NCBI RefSeq assembly: GCF_014596515.1
Contig: NZ_MSJQ01000407.1
Coordinates: 1 to 45,695, forward strand
Reading direction: 5' to 3'
DNA length: 45,695 bases
From: Streptomyces sp. CBMA156
Lineage (GTDB): Bacteria; Actinomycetota; Actinomycetes; Streptomycetales; Streptomycetaceae
The position numbers and the translations under genes were made by a program. Shown here piece after piece: positions 31,454 through 39,817 of the stretch. Position 1 is the first letter of the stretch, and the number at the start of each line of letters is the position of its first letter. A model generated the notes under the pieces. It saw only the letters and a list, made by a program, of their open reading frames with translations. It made no database searches and was not told where the DNA came from.

Positions 31454-32383
31454 GTGTTCACCAGTCACTCCGGTGGCCTGCGCCTGCTCAGCGTGCACGC
31501 CCACCCCGACGACGAGTCCAGCAAGGGCGCGGCGACCCTTGCCCGGTACGCGGCCGAGGGCGTCGACGTCCTGGTCGCCACCTGCACCGGCGGCGAGCGC
31601 GGCTCGGTGCTCAACCCGGCCATGGACCGGCCCGAGGTCCGGGCCGACATCGCGCGGATCCGGCGCGAGGAGATGGCGGCCGCCCGGGAGATCCTCGGTG
31701 TGCGCCAGCGGTTCCTCGGCTTCGTCGACTCCGGGATGCCAGGGCTGGGCGAACCGCTCCCCGAGGGCTGTTTCGCCGTCCGGCCGGTGGAGACCGCGGC
31801 GGAGCCGCTGGTCGCGCTGATCCGGGAGTTCCGCCCGCAGGTGGTGGTGACCTACGACGAGACGGGTGGCTACCCCCACCCGGACCACGTGATGACCCAC
31901 CGGGTCACCGTGGCGGCCTTCGAGGCCGCCGCGGACCCGGAGCGCCATCCGGGGCTGGGCGAGCCCTGGCAGGTGTCCAAGCTCTACTACCACCTGGCGC
32001 TGTCCCGGGCCTGGTTCCTGGCCCTGCACGAGGCCATGACGGAACGGGGTGCCCCTTCGGGGATGGGGGAGCTGCTCGCCGGCTGGCCCGACACCCCGCC
32101 CGCCCTGGCCACCACCACCCGGGTGGCCTGCGCCGAGCAGTTCGCCGTACGGGACGCGGCGATGCTCGCGCACGCCACCCAGGTTCAGCCGGGCGTGGCC
32201 TTCATGGCCCACTCGCGGGACATCGAGCGCGAGGTCTGGCCGACCGAGGACTACCACCTGGCCCGGACCTCGGTGTCAGGGGCCGGTGGGCCGACCGACG
32301 CCGGTGGGCTGACGGAGGCCGGTGGGGCCGAGACCGACCTGTTCGCCGGGCTCCGGGCGGGGGCGGGGGCGGGGGCGGGATGA
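31454..32383 (+). CDS. mca: Mycothiol S-conjugate amidase (PIG-L deacetylase family)
   Basis: 309 residues from GTG 31454 (GGAGG five or six bases upstream). The zinc site is VHAHPDDESSKGAAT (about 14-28) with the distal His in GGYPHPDHVMTH (about 140-151). TGGERGSVLNPAMDRPEVRA and FLGFVDSGMPGLGEPLPEGC are closer to Mca than to the MshB deacetylase. Mca cleaves mycothiol adducts of toxins to a mercapturic acid and GlcN-Ins. The C-terminal 30 residues are Gly/Ala low complexity encoded by GCGGGG repeats, which looks like an added tail. It is controlled by the divergent TetR. This may be a second, inducible copy beside the housekeeping one. Confidence 0.85.
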   Translation: MFTSHSGGLRLLSVHAHPDDESSKGAATLARYAAEGVDVLVATCTGGERGSVLNPAMDRPEVRADIARIRREEMAAAREILGVRQRFLGFVDSGMPGLGEPLPEGCFAVRPVETAAEPLVALIREFRPQVVVTYDETGGYPHPDHVMTHRVTVAAFEAAADPERHPGLGEPWQVSKLYYHLALSRAWFLALHEAMTERGAPSGMGELLAGWPDTPPALATTTRVACAEQFAVRDAAMLAHATQVQPGVAFMAHSRDIEREVWPTEDYHLARTSVSGAGGPTDAGGLTEAGGAETDLFAGLRAGAGAGAG

Positions 32384-32454
32384 GCATCACGGCAGGCGTG
32401 GCGGCGTGGGTTCTCGCCGTGCTGCTCGGCGCCGTCTCGGCTGTCGCCCGCTCA
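32380..32454 (+). pseudogene. Possible truncated membrane-protein start after mca
   Basis: ATG 32380 overlaps the mca stop (ATGA) and reads MSITAGVAAWVLAVLLGAVS, a plausible first membrane helix. The frame then runs antisense into the esterase gene and loses any membrane character. It may be the start of a once-coupled membrane protein whose remainder was replaced. It could also be chance. Confidence 0.3.
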
Positions 32455-33960
32455 GCACTGGCCGTCGGCGAGTACGTAGTAGCCGGGGCCGGTCTGCTTC
32501 AGGGTGTGGGTGACGAAGGTGTTCCAGAGCCCCATGCTCTGGCCGGACCCGAGCGCGTAGGTCAGGCCGCCGCTCCGGGTGGCGCGGCCGGCCAGGACCT
32601 GGTCGTAGTTGCTGGCGGTGAAGCACTGGGGTGTGCCGCCGCTCTGGGTGGTCGCCGTCACGGCCGCCGACCGGGAGCCGACGGCACCCGACGCGTCGAC
32701 CGCCGCCACGGTGTAGCCGTAGGCGGTGCCGGCGGCGAGTCCGGTGTCGGTGAAGGCCGTGCCGGTCGGGCTGCCGACCTCAGCGCCGTCGCGGAGGACC
32801 TGGTACGAGGCCGCGCCGCTGACGGCCTGCCAGCCGAGGCTGATCGAGCCCGGGGTGGTCGCGGTCGCGGTCAGTCCGGTCGGAGCCGGCAGTCCGGGAC
32901 CGGTGGGGCCGGAGCCGTCGTCCAGTCCCCAGAACCGGGCGGTGTGGTAGCTGGAGCAGACGGTGTCGAGGAAGTAGGCGCCGGTCGCCCCGCACTGGTC
33001 GGCTCCGGAGCCCGGGTGGACGGCCAGGCCGTGCCCCATCCCGCTGACCGTGAACACGGTCACGACGGGCTGTCCGGCCGCGTCGGCGTAGAACTCCTGC
33101 GTGGTGCCCCCGGGAAGGCTCCGGGTGCCGGTCGGCTGACGCCCGATGCCCTGGACGTTCGTCCACTGGTCGCGCAGCTCGGTCGCGTTCACCGGTCTGA
33201 CCACGGTGTCGGCACTGCCCTGCCAGATCGCGACCTTGGGCCACGGCCCGGTGTAACCCGGGTACGCGGATCGGACCTTGGCGCCCCACTGCGCCGGGGT
33301 GAGCCCCTGGTCGGAGTTCTGGCAGCCGGAGGCGGCGGCCTGGGTGGTGGCGCAGTGGGCGGGCAGGCCGGAGTCGATCGCCCCGCCGGCGAACACGTCG
33401 GGGTAGTCGGCCAGCAGGTCGGCGGCCATCCCGCCACCGGCGGAGAGTCCGGTGACGAACACCCGGCGGGCGTCCGAGCCGTACAGGGACTCGGCCTTGG
33501 TGACCATCTCGACCACCGACTTGGCCTCGCCGACGCCCCTGGCGGCCTTGTTCGTGTCGAACCAACTGAAGCAGGAGAGGCTGTTGTTGGCGTTGCTGGT
33601 CTGCGGGAACACCACCGTGAAGCCGTACTGGTCGGCGAACTTGGTCCAGCCGGAGTTGCGGTAGTAGTCGGTGGCGCTCTGGACGCAGCCGTGCAGCGCG
33701 ACCACCAGGGGAGCGCCGCTGGGCAGCCCGGCGGGGGTGTACGTGTACATCGCGAGGTTGCCCGGATTGGTGCCGAACCCGGTGACCTGGCGGAAGCTCC
33801 CGGTCGTGGGGTCGGCGGTGGCGGCAACGTTCGTCGGTGTGGACGCGGACGCCGAGGTCGCCCTGGGGGAGGCGGCAGCCGAGCCGGGTGCGGCGGTGGC
33901 GGTGCCGACCGCGAGGGCGGCGGCCGTGAGCAGCGCCGCGACGGCGGGGCGCAGTGGCAT
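32452..33960 (-). CDS. Secreted PHB-depolymerase-family esterase with FnIII domain
   Basis: 502 residues. Signal peptide of about 30-40 residues (LTAAALAVGTATAAPGSAAA). The alpha/beta hydrolase (CE1/LpqC-like) domain covers about 55-350, with LVVALHGCVQSATDYY (oxyanion region), nucleophile Ser in GLSAGGGMA (about 172) and His in SGMGHGLAVH (about 305). A fibronectin type III module follows (LPAPTGLTATATTPGSISLG, about 358-440). A C-terminal 60-residue domain (QCFTASNYDQVLAGRATRSG) is probably carbohydrate or polymer binding. Such enzymes degrade polyhydroxyalkanoates or feruloyl/acetyl esters outside the cell. GGAG six bases before ATG. Converges on mca. Confidence 0.88.
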   Translation of the reverse strand: MPLRPAVAALLTAAALAVGTATAAPGSAAASPRATSASASTPTNVAATADPTTGSFRQVTGFGTNPGNLAMYTYTPAGLPSGAPLVVALHGCVQSATDYYRNSGWTKFADQYGFTVVFPQTSNANNSLSCFSWFDTNKAARGVGEAKSVVEMVTKAESLYGSDARRVFVTGLSAGGGMAADLLADYPDVFAGGAIDSGLPAHCATTQAAASGCQNSDQGLTPAQWGAKVRSAYPGYTGPWPKVAIWQGSADTVVRPVNATELRDQWTNVQGIGRQPTGTRSLPGGTTQEFYADAAGQPVVTVFTVSGMGHGLAVHPGSGADQCGATGAYFLDTVCSSYHTARFWGLDDGSGPTGPGLPAPTGLTATATTPGSISLGWQAVSGAASYQVLRDGAEVGSPTGTAFTDTGLAAGTAYGYTVAAVDASGAVGSRSAAVTATTQSGGTPQCFTASNYDQVLAGRATRSGGLTYALGSGQSMGLWNTFVTHTLKQTGPGYYVLADGQC

Positions 33961-34208
33961 GGGGACTCCTATGTGGGGGAGGAGTGGGGGCCGTTCCCGT
34001 GCAGCGTGGCCCGCCCGGTGCCGCGCGGCCATGTGGCGGTCATCCGAGGTCCGCCGCCCCGGCATGGCGCGGGCCGCCATACGTCCTGAGCAGTCCTGCC
34101 GCCCCGCCCGGTGGCCCGACCGGTCGTCGCACCATGCACCGGATACGGGCGGGCCCCGGCCCCGGCCGCGGTGGCGACCGGGGCTTGCCCGGGGACTCCT
34201 GGGGTGGT

Positions 34209-35207
34209 TCAGAGGGCCGCGAGCACTCCGCAGAGGGCGATGAAGCCGCAGATCCCGAAGTTGACCAGCTTGTGCGACAGGAAGATCGCGGCGAACTCGC
34301 GGATGGTGGCGCTCGGCCAGTAGTAACGGGCGGTGGGCGAGCCGAAGACGTGTCCGTTGACACCGGTCTCCCGGGCGAGCAGTGCGGCCCTGAAGGCGTG
34401 GAAGTTGTTGGTGACCACGACGCATCGGTAGCCCGGCTTGGCCTGTTCCATGATGGCCTTGCTGAAGAGGAGGTTCTCCTCGGTCGTGCGCGAGCAGTCC
34501 TCCCGCTCGATGTGCTCCGTCGGGAAACCGCGTTCGACCAGGTAGTCGGCCATCGCGTGGGACTCCGGCAGCTTCTCGTCCGGCCCCTGGCCGCCCGAGG
34601 TGATCATTACCGGCGGGTTGCCGCGTGCGGCCTGCCGCTCGTACACCTCGCGGCCCCGGTTCAGCCGGCTGGCCAGCAGGGGCGGAACGCGCTCGCCGCC
34701 GACGAGTCCGGAGCCGAGCACGACCACGAAGTCCACGTCCCGGCGCGGTCGGTGGCGGCCGTACAGGAAGGCGTAGCCGACGAAGCAGGTGAACAGGAAG
34801 GAGACGTAGCCGACGACCAGGACCGCGGTGCCCGCCAGGGCGGCCAACTGCCTTGACTGGAGGGCGATAGCGGCGACCAGCAGTGCGATGACCCCGAGGA
34901 TGCCCAGCCCGGCGAGCAGCGACAGCAGGTTGGCGGGCCGCCTGCCCTCCTTGCGGATCATGGTCAGGCCGTTGGCGAGCAGGAACCAGACCAGGGCCGC
35001 CGTGCCGACGGCGGGGAGGAGAACGATGACCGCCGCCACGATCATGACCACCATGCTGGGCGCCTTGCGGAGTTCGGCGAGCAGGGCGAGGGAGAGCAGG
35101 GAGACGGCGATGCCGAGCAGGACGGCGTTGCTGAACTGGCGACGGTCGCGCAGTACCCCGATTCCGAACAACAGGAAGAACAGGGCGGCTGGGGCATAGG
35201 CGATCAT
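34209..35207 (-). CDS. YdcF/SanA-like membrane protein (DUF218)
   Basis: 332 residues. Five or six membrane helices fill the first 155 residues. The DUF218 domain begins at DVDFVVVLGSGLVGGERVPP (about 156-175), with SRLNRGREVY, MITSGGQGPDEKLPESHAMA and SRTTEENLLFSKAIM, the conserved family blocks, and VVTNNFHAFRA near 267. A final hydrophobic helix closes the chain. The family acts in envelope or vancomycin-related phenotypes in other bacteria, but its reaction is not settled. Single gene. A GCCCCGG/CCGGGGC stem at 34159-34184 downstream could be its terminator. Confidence 0.85.
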   Translation of the reverse strand: MIAYAPAALFFLLFGIGVLRDRRQFSNAVLLGIAVSLLSLALLAELRKAPSMVVMIVAAVIVLLPAVGTAALVWFLLANGLTMIRKEGRRPANLLSLLAGLGILGVIALLVAAIALQSRQLAALAGTAVLVVGYVSFLFTCFVGYAFLYGRHRPRRDVDFVVVLGSGLVGGERVPPLLASRLNRGREVYERQAARGNPPVMITSGGQGPDEKLPESHAMADYLVERGFPTEHIEREDCSRTTEENLLFSKAIMEQAKPGYRCVVVTNNFHAFRAALLARETGVNGHVFGSPTARYYWPSATIREFAAIFLSHKLVNFGICGFIALCGVLAAL

Positions 35208-35304
35208 GGGTCGTATGGTAGGCCTTCCTCGGTCTGGACCATTCGTACGAACGGACCAGCCGCCCTCGGGGCCCGGCGCGGCTCATGCGGAACTCCGACG
35301 GAAC

Positions 35305-36267
35305 TCAGGCGAAGCGTTCGATCGCGGCCAGGACTGCGTCGCCCATCCGCGGGCTCCCGGTGTGCCCGGACTCGTCGATGACCGTCAGGCGGGCGTCCGG
35401 CCAGGCCCTGGCCAGCTGCCAGGCGGTGTGGACCGGTCCGCCGAGGTCCAGTCGGCCGTGGATCAGCTCACCGGGGATGCCGGCCAGCCGTCCGGCGTCG
35501 CGCAGCAGCTGACCGTCCGGCAGGAAGGCCTGGTGTGAGAAGTAGTGTGCGGTGATCCGGGTGAAGGTCATCAGCGCCTCGGAGGGGCGGTCGGTGTACG
35601 CGTTGGGCTTGCCCAGCGTCTCGTGCGAGATGACCGCGTCTTCCCAGGTGGCCCAGGCCTGGGCGGCGGCGTACCGGACCGAGTCGTCTGCGCTGTTGAG
35701 CAGTCGGCTGTAGGCGGCGAGCAGTTCGAAGGTGTCCCTGTCCCGGTCGGCGGCCGGGAGGAAGTCCCGGAACGCCTCCCAGGGCCCGGGCAGGAAGCGG
35801 CCTACCCCCCGGTAGAGCCAGTCGGTCTCCTCGGGTCGGGTCATGGTGACCCCGCAGATCACGATCTCGGAGACCCGTTCCGGGTGGGCCTGTGCGTACG
35901 CGAGGATCAGCGTGGATCCCCACGAGCCGCCGTACAGCAGCCACTTGTCGATGCCGAGGTGCTCGCGCAGTCGCTCCATGTCGGCGATCAGGTGCGCGGT
36001 GGTGTTGTGCTCCAGGCCGGTCGACGGGTCGGCGGCCGGCGGGCGGCTGAGCCCGCAGCCGCGCTGGTCGAACTGGACGAGGTGGTAGCGCGCCGGGTCG
36101 AAGTACCGCCGGGAGGACGGGTTGTGGCCGGAGCCGGGCCCGCCGTGCACCACCACGGCCGGCTTGCCCGCCGGGTTGCCGGAGGCGTTCCAGTGGATCA
36201 GCTGCCCGTCGCCGACGTCCAACAGGCCCTGTGCGTAGGGTTCGTAGAGGGGGTACGGCTCGGGCAT
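35305..36267 (-). CDS. pip: Proline iminopeptidase
   Basis: 320 residues, the standard length of the S33 alpha/beta hydrolase that removes N-terminal proline. The oxyanion motif is VHGGPGSGHNP (about 40-50), FDQRGCGLS (about 66-74), nucleophile Ser in YGGSWGSTL (about 113), Asp near GRLDLGGPVH (about 265) and His in IDESGHTGSP (about 298). All catalytic positions are present. Monocistronic, cytoplasmic. Confidence 0.92.
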   Translation of the reverse strand: MPEPYPLYEPYAQGLLDVGDGQLIHWNASGNPAGKPAVVVHGGPGSGHNPSSRRYFDPARYHLVQFDQRGCGLSRPPAADPSTGLEHNTTAHLIADMERLREHLGIDKWLLYGGSWGSTLILAYAQAHPERVSEIVICGVTMTRPEETDWLYRGVGRFLPGPWEAFRDFLPAADRDRDTFELLAAYSRLLNSADDSVRYAAAQAWATWEDAVISHETLGKPNAYTDRPSEALMTFTRITAHYFSHQAFLPDGQLLRDAGRLAGIPGELIHGRLDLGGPVHTAWQLARAWPDARLTVIDESGHTGSPRMGDAVLAAIERFA

Positions 36268-36413
36268 CGGTGACTCCTCCGTGGTCGTACGGGCAGGGCC
36301 CGGTGAGCCTACCCCGTGGCCGGGGGCTGGAGTTCGGCCCGCAGGCGGCAGCGGCCGGAGCCCTCCCGCGGGTCGGGTGGCTGGGGTCGGGGAGCCGGCG
36401 CCGGGGAGTCCGG

Positions 36414-37112
36414 TCAGCGCCGCTCGGGCGGCAGCAGGGCCGCGAGGCCGTCGAGGATCCGGTGCACGCCGAACTCGAAGCGGGTGTCCATGTCCGGTTC
36501 GGTGAGGTCGTCGGCCAGGTCGACGAGGTTGGGGAAGGTCTCGACGGGCAGGGCGCGGAAAAGGTCCCCGGCGGCGTCGGCGATGTCCCGGCGGCTGGTG
36601 CCGAGCACCTCGGAGGCCGAGATCGGCGACTGCTCCTGGAGCACGAAGCCCTGGACGAAGGCACCCAGCAGGTAACTGGCCATGGCGGCGTCGGCGTCGG
36701 AGAAGCCGGCCGCGCGGAGCCGGTCCAGCTGGTCCTCCATCAGTCCGAGCAGGTTGGGCCCGGGGGCGAGGCGGCCGGCGACGACCTTGGCCGCGTCCCG
36801 GTTGTCGAGCAGCAGCCGACGGTAGCGCAGGCAGTACGCGTGGAACTGCTCGCGCCAGCCGCCCTCGCGCGGCGGGGGCTCGGCGGAGCCCATCACCGCG
36901 TCGGTGAGCAGGTCGAGCAGCTCCTGCTTGTTGCGGACGTGCCAGTACAGCGAGGCCGCCTTGACGCCGACCTCGGCGGCGACCTTGCGCATGGACAGTC
37001 CGGCGAGGCCGTCCCGTTCCAGCACCCGCAGTGCGGCCTGGGCGAGGGCCTCCCTGGTCAGGGCTGGTGTCGCGTCGTCGTTCCCGGGCGTGCCGGTGTG
37101 GTTCTGCGGCAT
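36414..37112 (-). CDS. TetR-family repressor of the DHA2 pump (TetR_C class)
   Basis: 232 residues from ATG 37112; a TTG at 37169 would extend it but abuts the operator, leaving no room for a ribosome site. HTH: LTREALAQAALRVLERDGLA then LSMRKVAAEVGVKAASLYWH (about 17-58), followed by VRNKQELLDLLTDAVMG. The C-terminal region fits the tetracycline-repressor-like class. It is divergent from an EmrB/QacA-type exporter over twin palindromes. Confidence 0.88.
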   Translation of the reverse strand: MPQNHTGTPGNDDATPALTREALAQAALRVLERDGLAGLSMRKVAAEVGVKAASLYWHVRNKQELLDLLTDAVMGSAEPPPREGGWREQFHAYCLRYRRLLLDNRDAAKVVAGRLAPGPNLLGLMEDQLDRLRAAGFSDADAAMASYLLGAFVQGFVLQEQSPISASEVLGTSRRDIADAAGDLFRALPVETFPNLVDLADDLTEPDMDTRFEFGVHRILDGLAALLPPERR

Positions 37113-37170
37113 GACTGTGCGGACGCCTCCGGCGGTGTGGGGGGATTCCCGCTTGGTTTCCGTTTGCAAT

Positions 37171-37221
37171 CTAACACCGTTAGGTGCACTCTGGCTGCCG
37201 CACGATCCCTAACGGTGTTAG
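37171..37221. promoter_or_regulatory. Twin palindromic operators between TetR and DHA2 genes
   Basis: CTAAC-ACC-GTTAG (37171-37183) and CTAAC-GGT-GTTAG (37209-37221) are perfect palindromes and exact reverse complements of each other including the next base. Centres are 38 bp apart. They flank the divergent start regions. Confidence 0.85.
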
Positions 37222-37245
37222 GGACTCATGACCGGGAGGGAAACC

Positions 37246-38799
37246 ATGGGCGAATCGAGCGCCCGTCGCCGACGGCTCGCGCTGCTCACGCTCTGCGTCA
37301 CCATGTTCATGTCCATGCTGGACAACGTCATCGTCAACAACGCCCTGCCCCGCATCGGCCAGGAGCTGGACGCCGGAATCAGCGGGCTGCAATGGGTCGC
37401 CGAGGGCTACAGCCTGGTCTACGCCGCCTTCGTGCTGACCGGCGGCGCGCTCGGCGACCGGTACGGCCGCACCCGGGTGTTCCGCCTCGGGCTCGCCCTG
37501 TTCACGGTCGGCTCCACCGTGGCCGCGCTCGCCGGGACGATCGGCGTGCTGGTCGGTGCCCGGATGCTCCAGGGCGTCGGTGCCGCGCTGCTCACCCCGG
37601 GCAGCCTCGCCCTGCTGCGGCACGTCTTCACCGACGAGGGCGAGCGGGCCAAGGCCATCGCCACCTGGTCCGGGGTCTCCGCGCTCGGCCTCTCGGTCGG
37701 CCCCGTGGTCGGCGGCCCGATGGTCGAACACCTCGGCTGGGCCAGCGTGTTCTGGATCAACGTGCCGATCGGCGCCGTCGGACTGCTGCTCGCCGCCCGG
37801 GTGCTCCCGGACATCCCGCCGCGCGCCCGCCGGATCGACCTGGGTGGCCTCGCCCTGTCCGCCCCCGGACTGGGCCTGCTGGTCTACGCGCTGGTCGAAG
37901 GCCCGTCCCGGGGTTGGACCGACCCCCGGGTGCTCGGCTGCGGCGCCGCGGCCGGCGTGCTGCTGCTCGCCTTCGTGATGCTCGAACTGCGCCTGGCCGA
38001 GCCGATGCTGGAGCTCCGGCTGTTCCGCGACGGGATGCTGGGCGGCGCGCTGCTCAGCGGGTTCATGGTCAGCTTCGGGATGTTCGGCGCGCTGTTCTTC
38101 CTGCCGCTGATGATGCAGGGCACCCTCGGCTGGTCCCCGGCCGCCGCGGGCTACGCCGGACTGCCGATGACCGCGATGCTGGTGGTCGCCGCGCCGCTCT
38201 CCGGCCGGCTGACCGCCCGCCACGGGCCCCGGCTGCCACTGGTGCTCGGCCTCCTCCTCTGCGCGGCCGGCCTCGGCGGGCTGTCGCTGTACGGCGACCA
38301 CGCCCGCTACCCCGAGTACCTCTGGACGCTGTTCGCGATGGGCCTCGGCATGGGGCTGACGTTCACGCCGGTGTCGATCGGGGTGATGCAGCGGGTCTCC
38401 CCGGCCCGGACCGGGATGGCCTCGGCGGCCGTCAACACCCTGCGCGAACTCGGAGGTGTGCTCGGGATCGCCGTACTGGGCGCCGTCCTGACCGGCCGGC
38501 TGACCGACTCCCTGACAGCTGCCCTGCACCGGCTCGGCGTACCGCCGGACGCGGTCGGCCCGATCGCGGACGTGCCCACCGGGGCGGCGCACGGAGGCGC
38601 GGCCACGACACTCTCGGGACCGCTCCAGGCGGCAGTGGACGGCGCCTTCGTCGACGGCATCCACCTCGCGGTGCGCTGCGGGGCGGTCGCGCTCGCGGGG
38701 ACCGCCGGCCTGGTCGCCGTCCTGCTCGGCCGGGCCCGTCCGGTCGTCCCGCCGGAGGTCGCAGGCCCGGTCGCCCCGCAGGAGGCCGTCCGTCCGTGA
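37246..38799 (+). CDS. DHA2-family MFS exporter (EmrB/QacA type)
   Basis: 517 residues with 14 hydrophobic helices. Motif D1-like LDNVIVNNALPRIGQEL at about 25-41, loop 2-3 GGALGDRYGRTRVFRLG (about 67-83), and the antiporter motif C GLSVGPVVGGPMVEHLGWAS (about 150-169) mark a proton-driven drug exporter. ATG 37246 has GGGAGGG five bases upstream and is preferred over ATG 37228, which lies in the operator region. It is regulated by the divergent TetR. Substrate not predictable. Confidence 0.9.
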   Translation: MGESSARRRRLALLTLCVTMFMSMLDNVIVNNALPRIGQELDAGISGLQWVAEGYSLVYAAFVLTGGALGDRYGRTRVFRLGLALFTVGSTVAALAGTIGVLVGARMLQGVGAALLTPGSLALLRHVFTDEGERAKAIATWSGVSALGLSVGPVVGGPMVEHLGWASVFWINVPIGAVGLLLAARVLPDIPPRARRIDLGGLALSAPGLGLLVYALVEGPSRGWTDPRVLGCGAAAGVLLLAFVMLELRLAEPMLELRLFRDGMLGGALLSGFMVSFGMFGALFFLPLMMQGTLGWSPAAAGYAGLPMTAMLVVAAPLSGRLTARHGPRLPLVLGLLLCAAGLGGLSLYGDHARYPEYLWTLFAMGLGMGLTFTPVSIGVMQRVSPARTGMASAAVNTLRELGGVLGIAVLGAVLTGRLTDSLTAALHRLGVPPDAVGPIADVPTGAAHGGAATTLSGPLQAAVDGAFVDGIHLAVRCGAVALAGTAGLVAVLLGRARPVVPPEVAGPVAPQEAVRP

Positions 38800-38842
38800 C
38801 CGGCGGAGCCGGCCGGGGCCCGCTCCGCCTGACCGACCGTTC

Positions 38843-38902
38843 GACCGATCGCCGGACCGATCGCCGGACTCATCGCCAGGCCGATCATCGGACTGACCAT
38901 CG
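38843..38902. repeat. Five tandem copies of a 12-bp unit
   Basis: Unit GACCGATCGCCG, with copies starting at 38843, 38855, 38867, 38879 and 38891. The first two are identical and the others differ by two to four bases. It lies between converging genes downstream of the DHA2 exporter. Likely slippage-derived. Confidence 0.75.
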
Positions 38903-38962
38903 GGCCTGCCGTCGGGTCGTCGCCGCACCGGTGGCCCGTGCCGCACGCTCACCGGTGGCTCG

Positions 38963-39817
38963 TCAGTGGATGCCCTCGACCGCCGCCTGCGCCGCACGGG
39001 CCAGTTCGCGCCGGGCACCGGCCCGGGTGGGCTGCGGGCCCGGCGGCGGGATCGGCGTCAGGAAGGTCACGTCGGCGACCAGCCCGCGCGCCGCGACCAC
39101 CCTGGCGAGCGAGGTGAGCAGCCCGTCGTCCCCGATGAAGGCGGGGACACTGGTCGGCCGCCCGTCCGCCAGCCGGTAGCGGATGGTCACCGGCTGGACG
39201 TCGGCCTCCGCCTCCACCGCGGCCTGGAACAGCGCGGGCCGGAAGCGGCCGCTCTCCCGCCCGCACCAGGTCGACCCCTCCGGAAAGACGATCACCGGGT
39301 ACCCGGCGCGCAGCACCCGGGCCACCGCCGCCACCGTGTCCGGCAGCGTCCGCAGCCGGTCGCGGTCCAGGAAGACGGTGCCGCCCCAGGCGACCAGCGG
39401 GCCGAGCACCGGCCACTGCCGGACCTCGGTCTTGGCCAGCGACCGGCCGGGACGGCCGACGGCGAGCAGCGGTATGTCCAGCCAGGACACGTGGTTGGCC
39501 ACCACGAGCACCCCGCGGCCGCCCGCCCGGCCGTCCGCACCGTCGCCCGCCCGGCCGTCCATGCCGTCGTCGGGAGGCCCGGCGAGGTGGACGGTCACCC
39601 CGAGGGTGTGCAGCAGTGCCCGCGCCCAGAGCCGGATCAGCCCGTTCCTGGAGCGGTACGGGAACAGCCGGACCGGAAGGCTGAGCACCAGGCCGGCCAG
39701 CACCACCACCAGACAGGCCGTCAGTCGCAGCGCCCGCCGGGGGTGGGAGACCTCCGGCGCGGCCTCGGCCAGGCAGACCTCGGGCCGGCAGGTCGCCGTG
39801 GGCAGCCAGACACTCAT
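38963..39817 (-). CDS. 1-acyl-glycerol-3-phosphate acyltransferase-like, OlsA type
   Basis: 284 residues with an N-terminal membrane helix (ALRLTACLVVVLAGLVLSLP, about 29-48). The PlsC motifs are NHVSWLD (motif I HxxxxD, about 109-115), TVFLDRDR (motif II), FPEGSTW (motif III, about 175-181) and a later VQPVTIRY (motif IV). Its ATG overlaps the stop of the upstream GNAT-like gene by 4 nt. The OlsB/OlsA order is the known pair for ornithine lipid synthesis, in which OlsA adds the second acyl chain to lyso-ornithine lipid. A generic lysophospholipid acyltransferase role cannot be excluded. An inserted Gly/Asp-rich segment with repeated DGRAG lies near residue 85-100. Confidence 0.82.
   Translation of the reverse strand: MSVWLPTATCRPEVCLAEAAPEVSHPRRALRLTACLVVVLAGLVLSLPVRLFPYRSRNGLIRLWARALLHTLGVTVHLAGPPDDGMDGRAGDGADGRAGGRGVLVVANHVSWLDIPLLAVGRPGRSLAKTEVRQWPVLGPLVAWGGTVFLDRDRLRTLPDTVAAVARVLRAGYPVIVFPEGSTWCGRESGRFRPALFQAAVEAEADVQPVTIRYRLADGRPTSVPAFIGDDGLLTSLARVVAARGLVADVTFLTPIPPPGPQPTRAGARRELARAAQAAVEGIH

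Noticed and set aside
33961..35286. Upstream extension of the esterase as one protein of about 940 residues
   Set aside because: The extension is antisense-type composition outside the signal peptide; ATG 33960 has a good ribosome site and a clear signal sequence follows.
36231..39179. Plus-strand frame of about 980 codons spanning TetR and the DHA2 exporter
   Set aside because: It is a shadow frame of the exporter and antisense to the TetR gene, with no ribosome site and no protein-like pattern.
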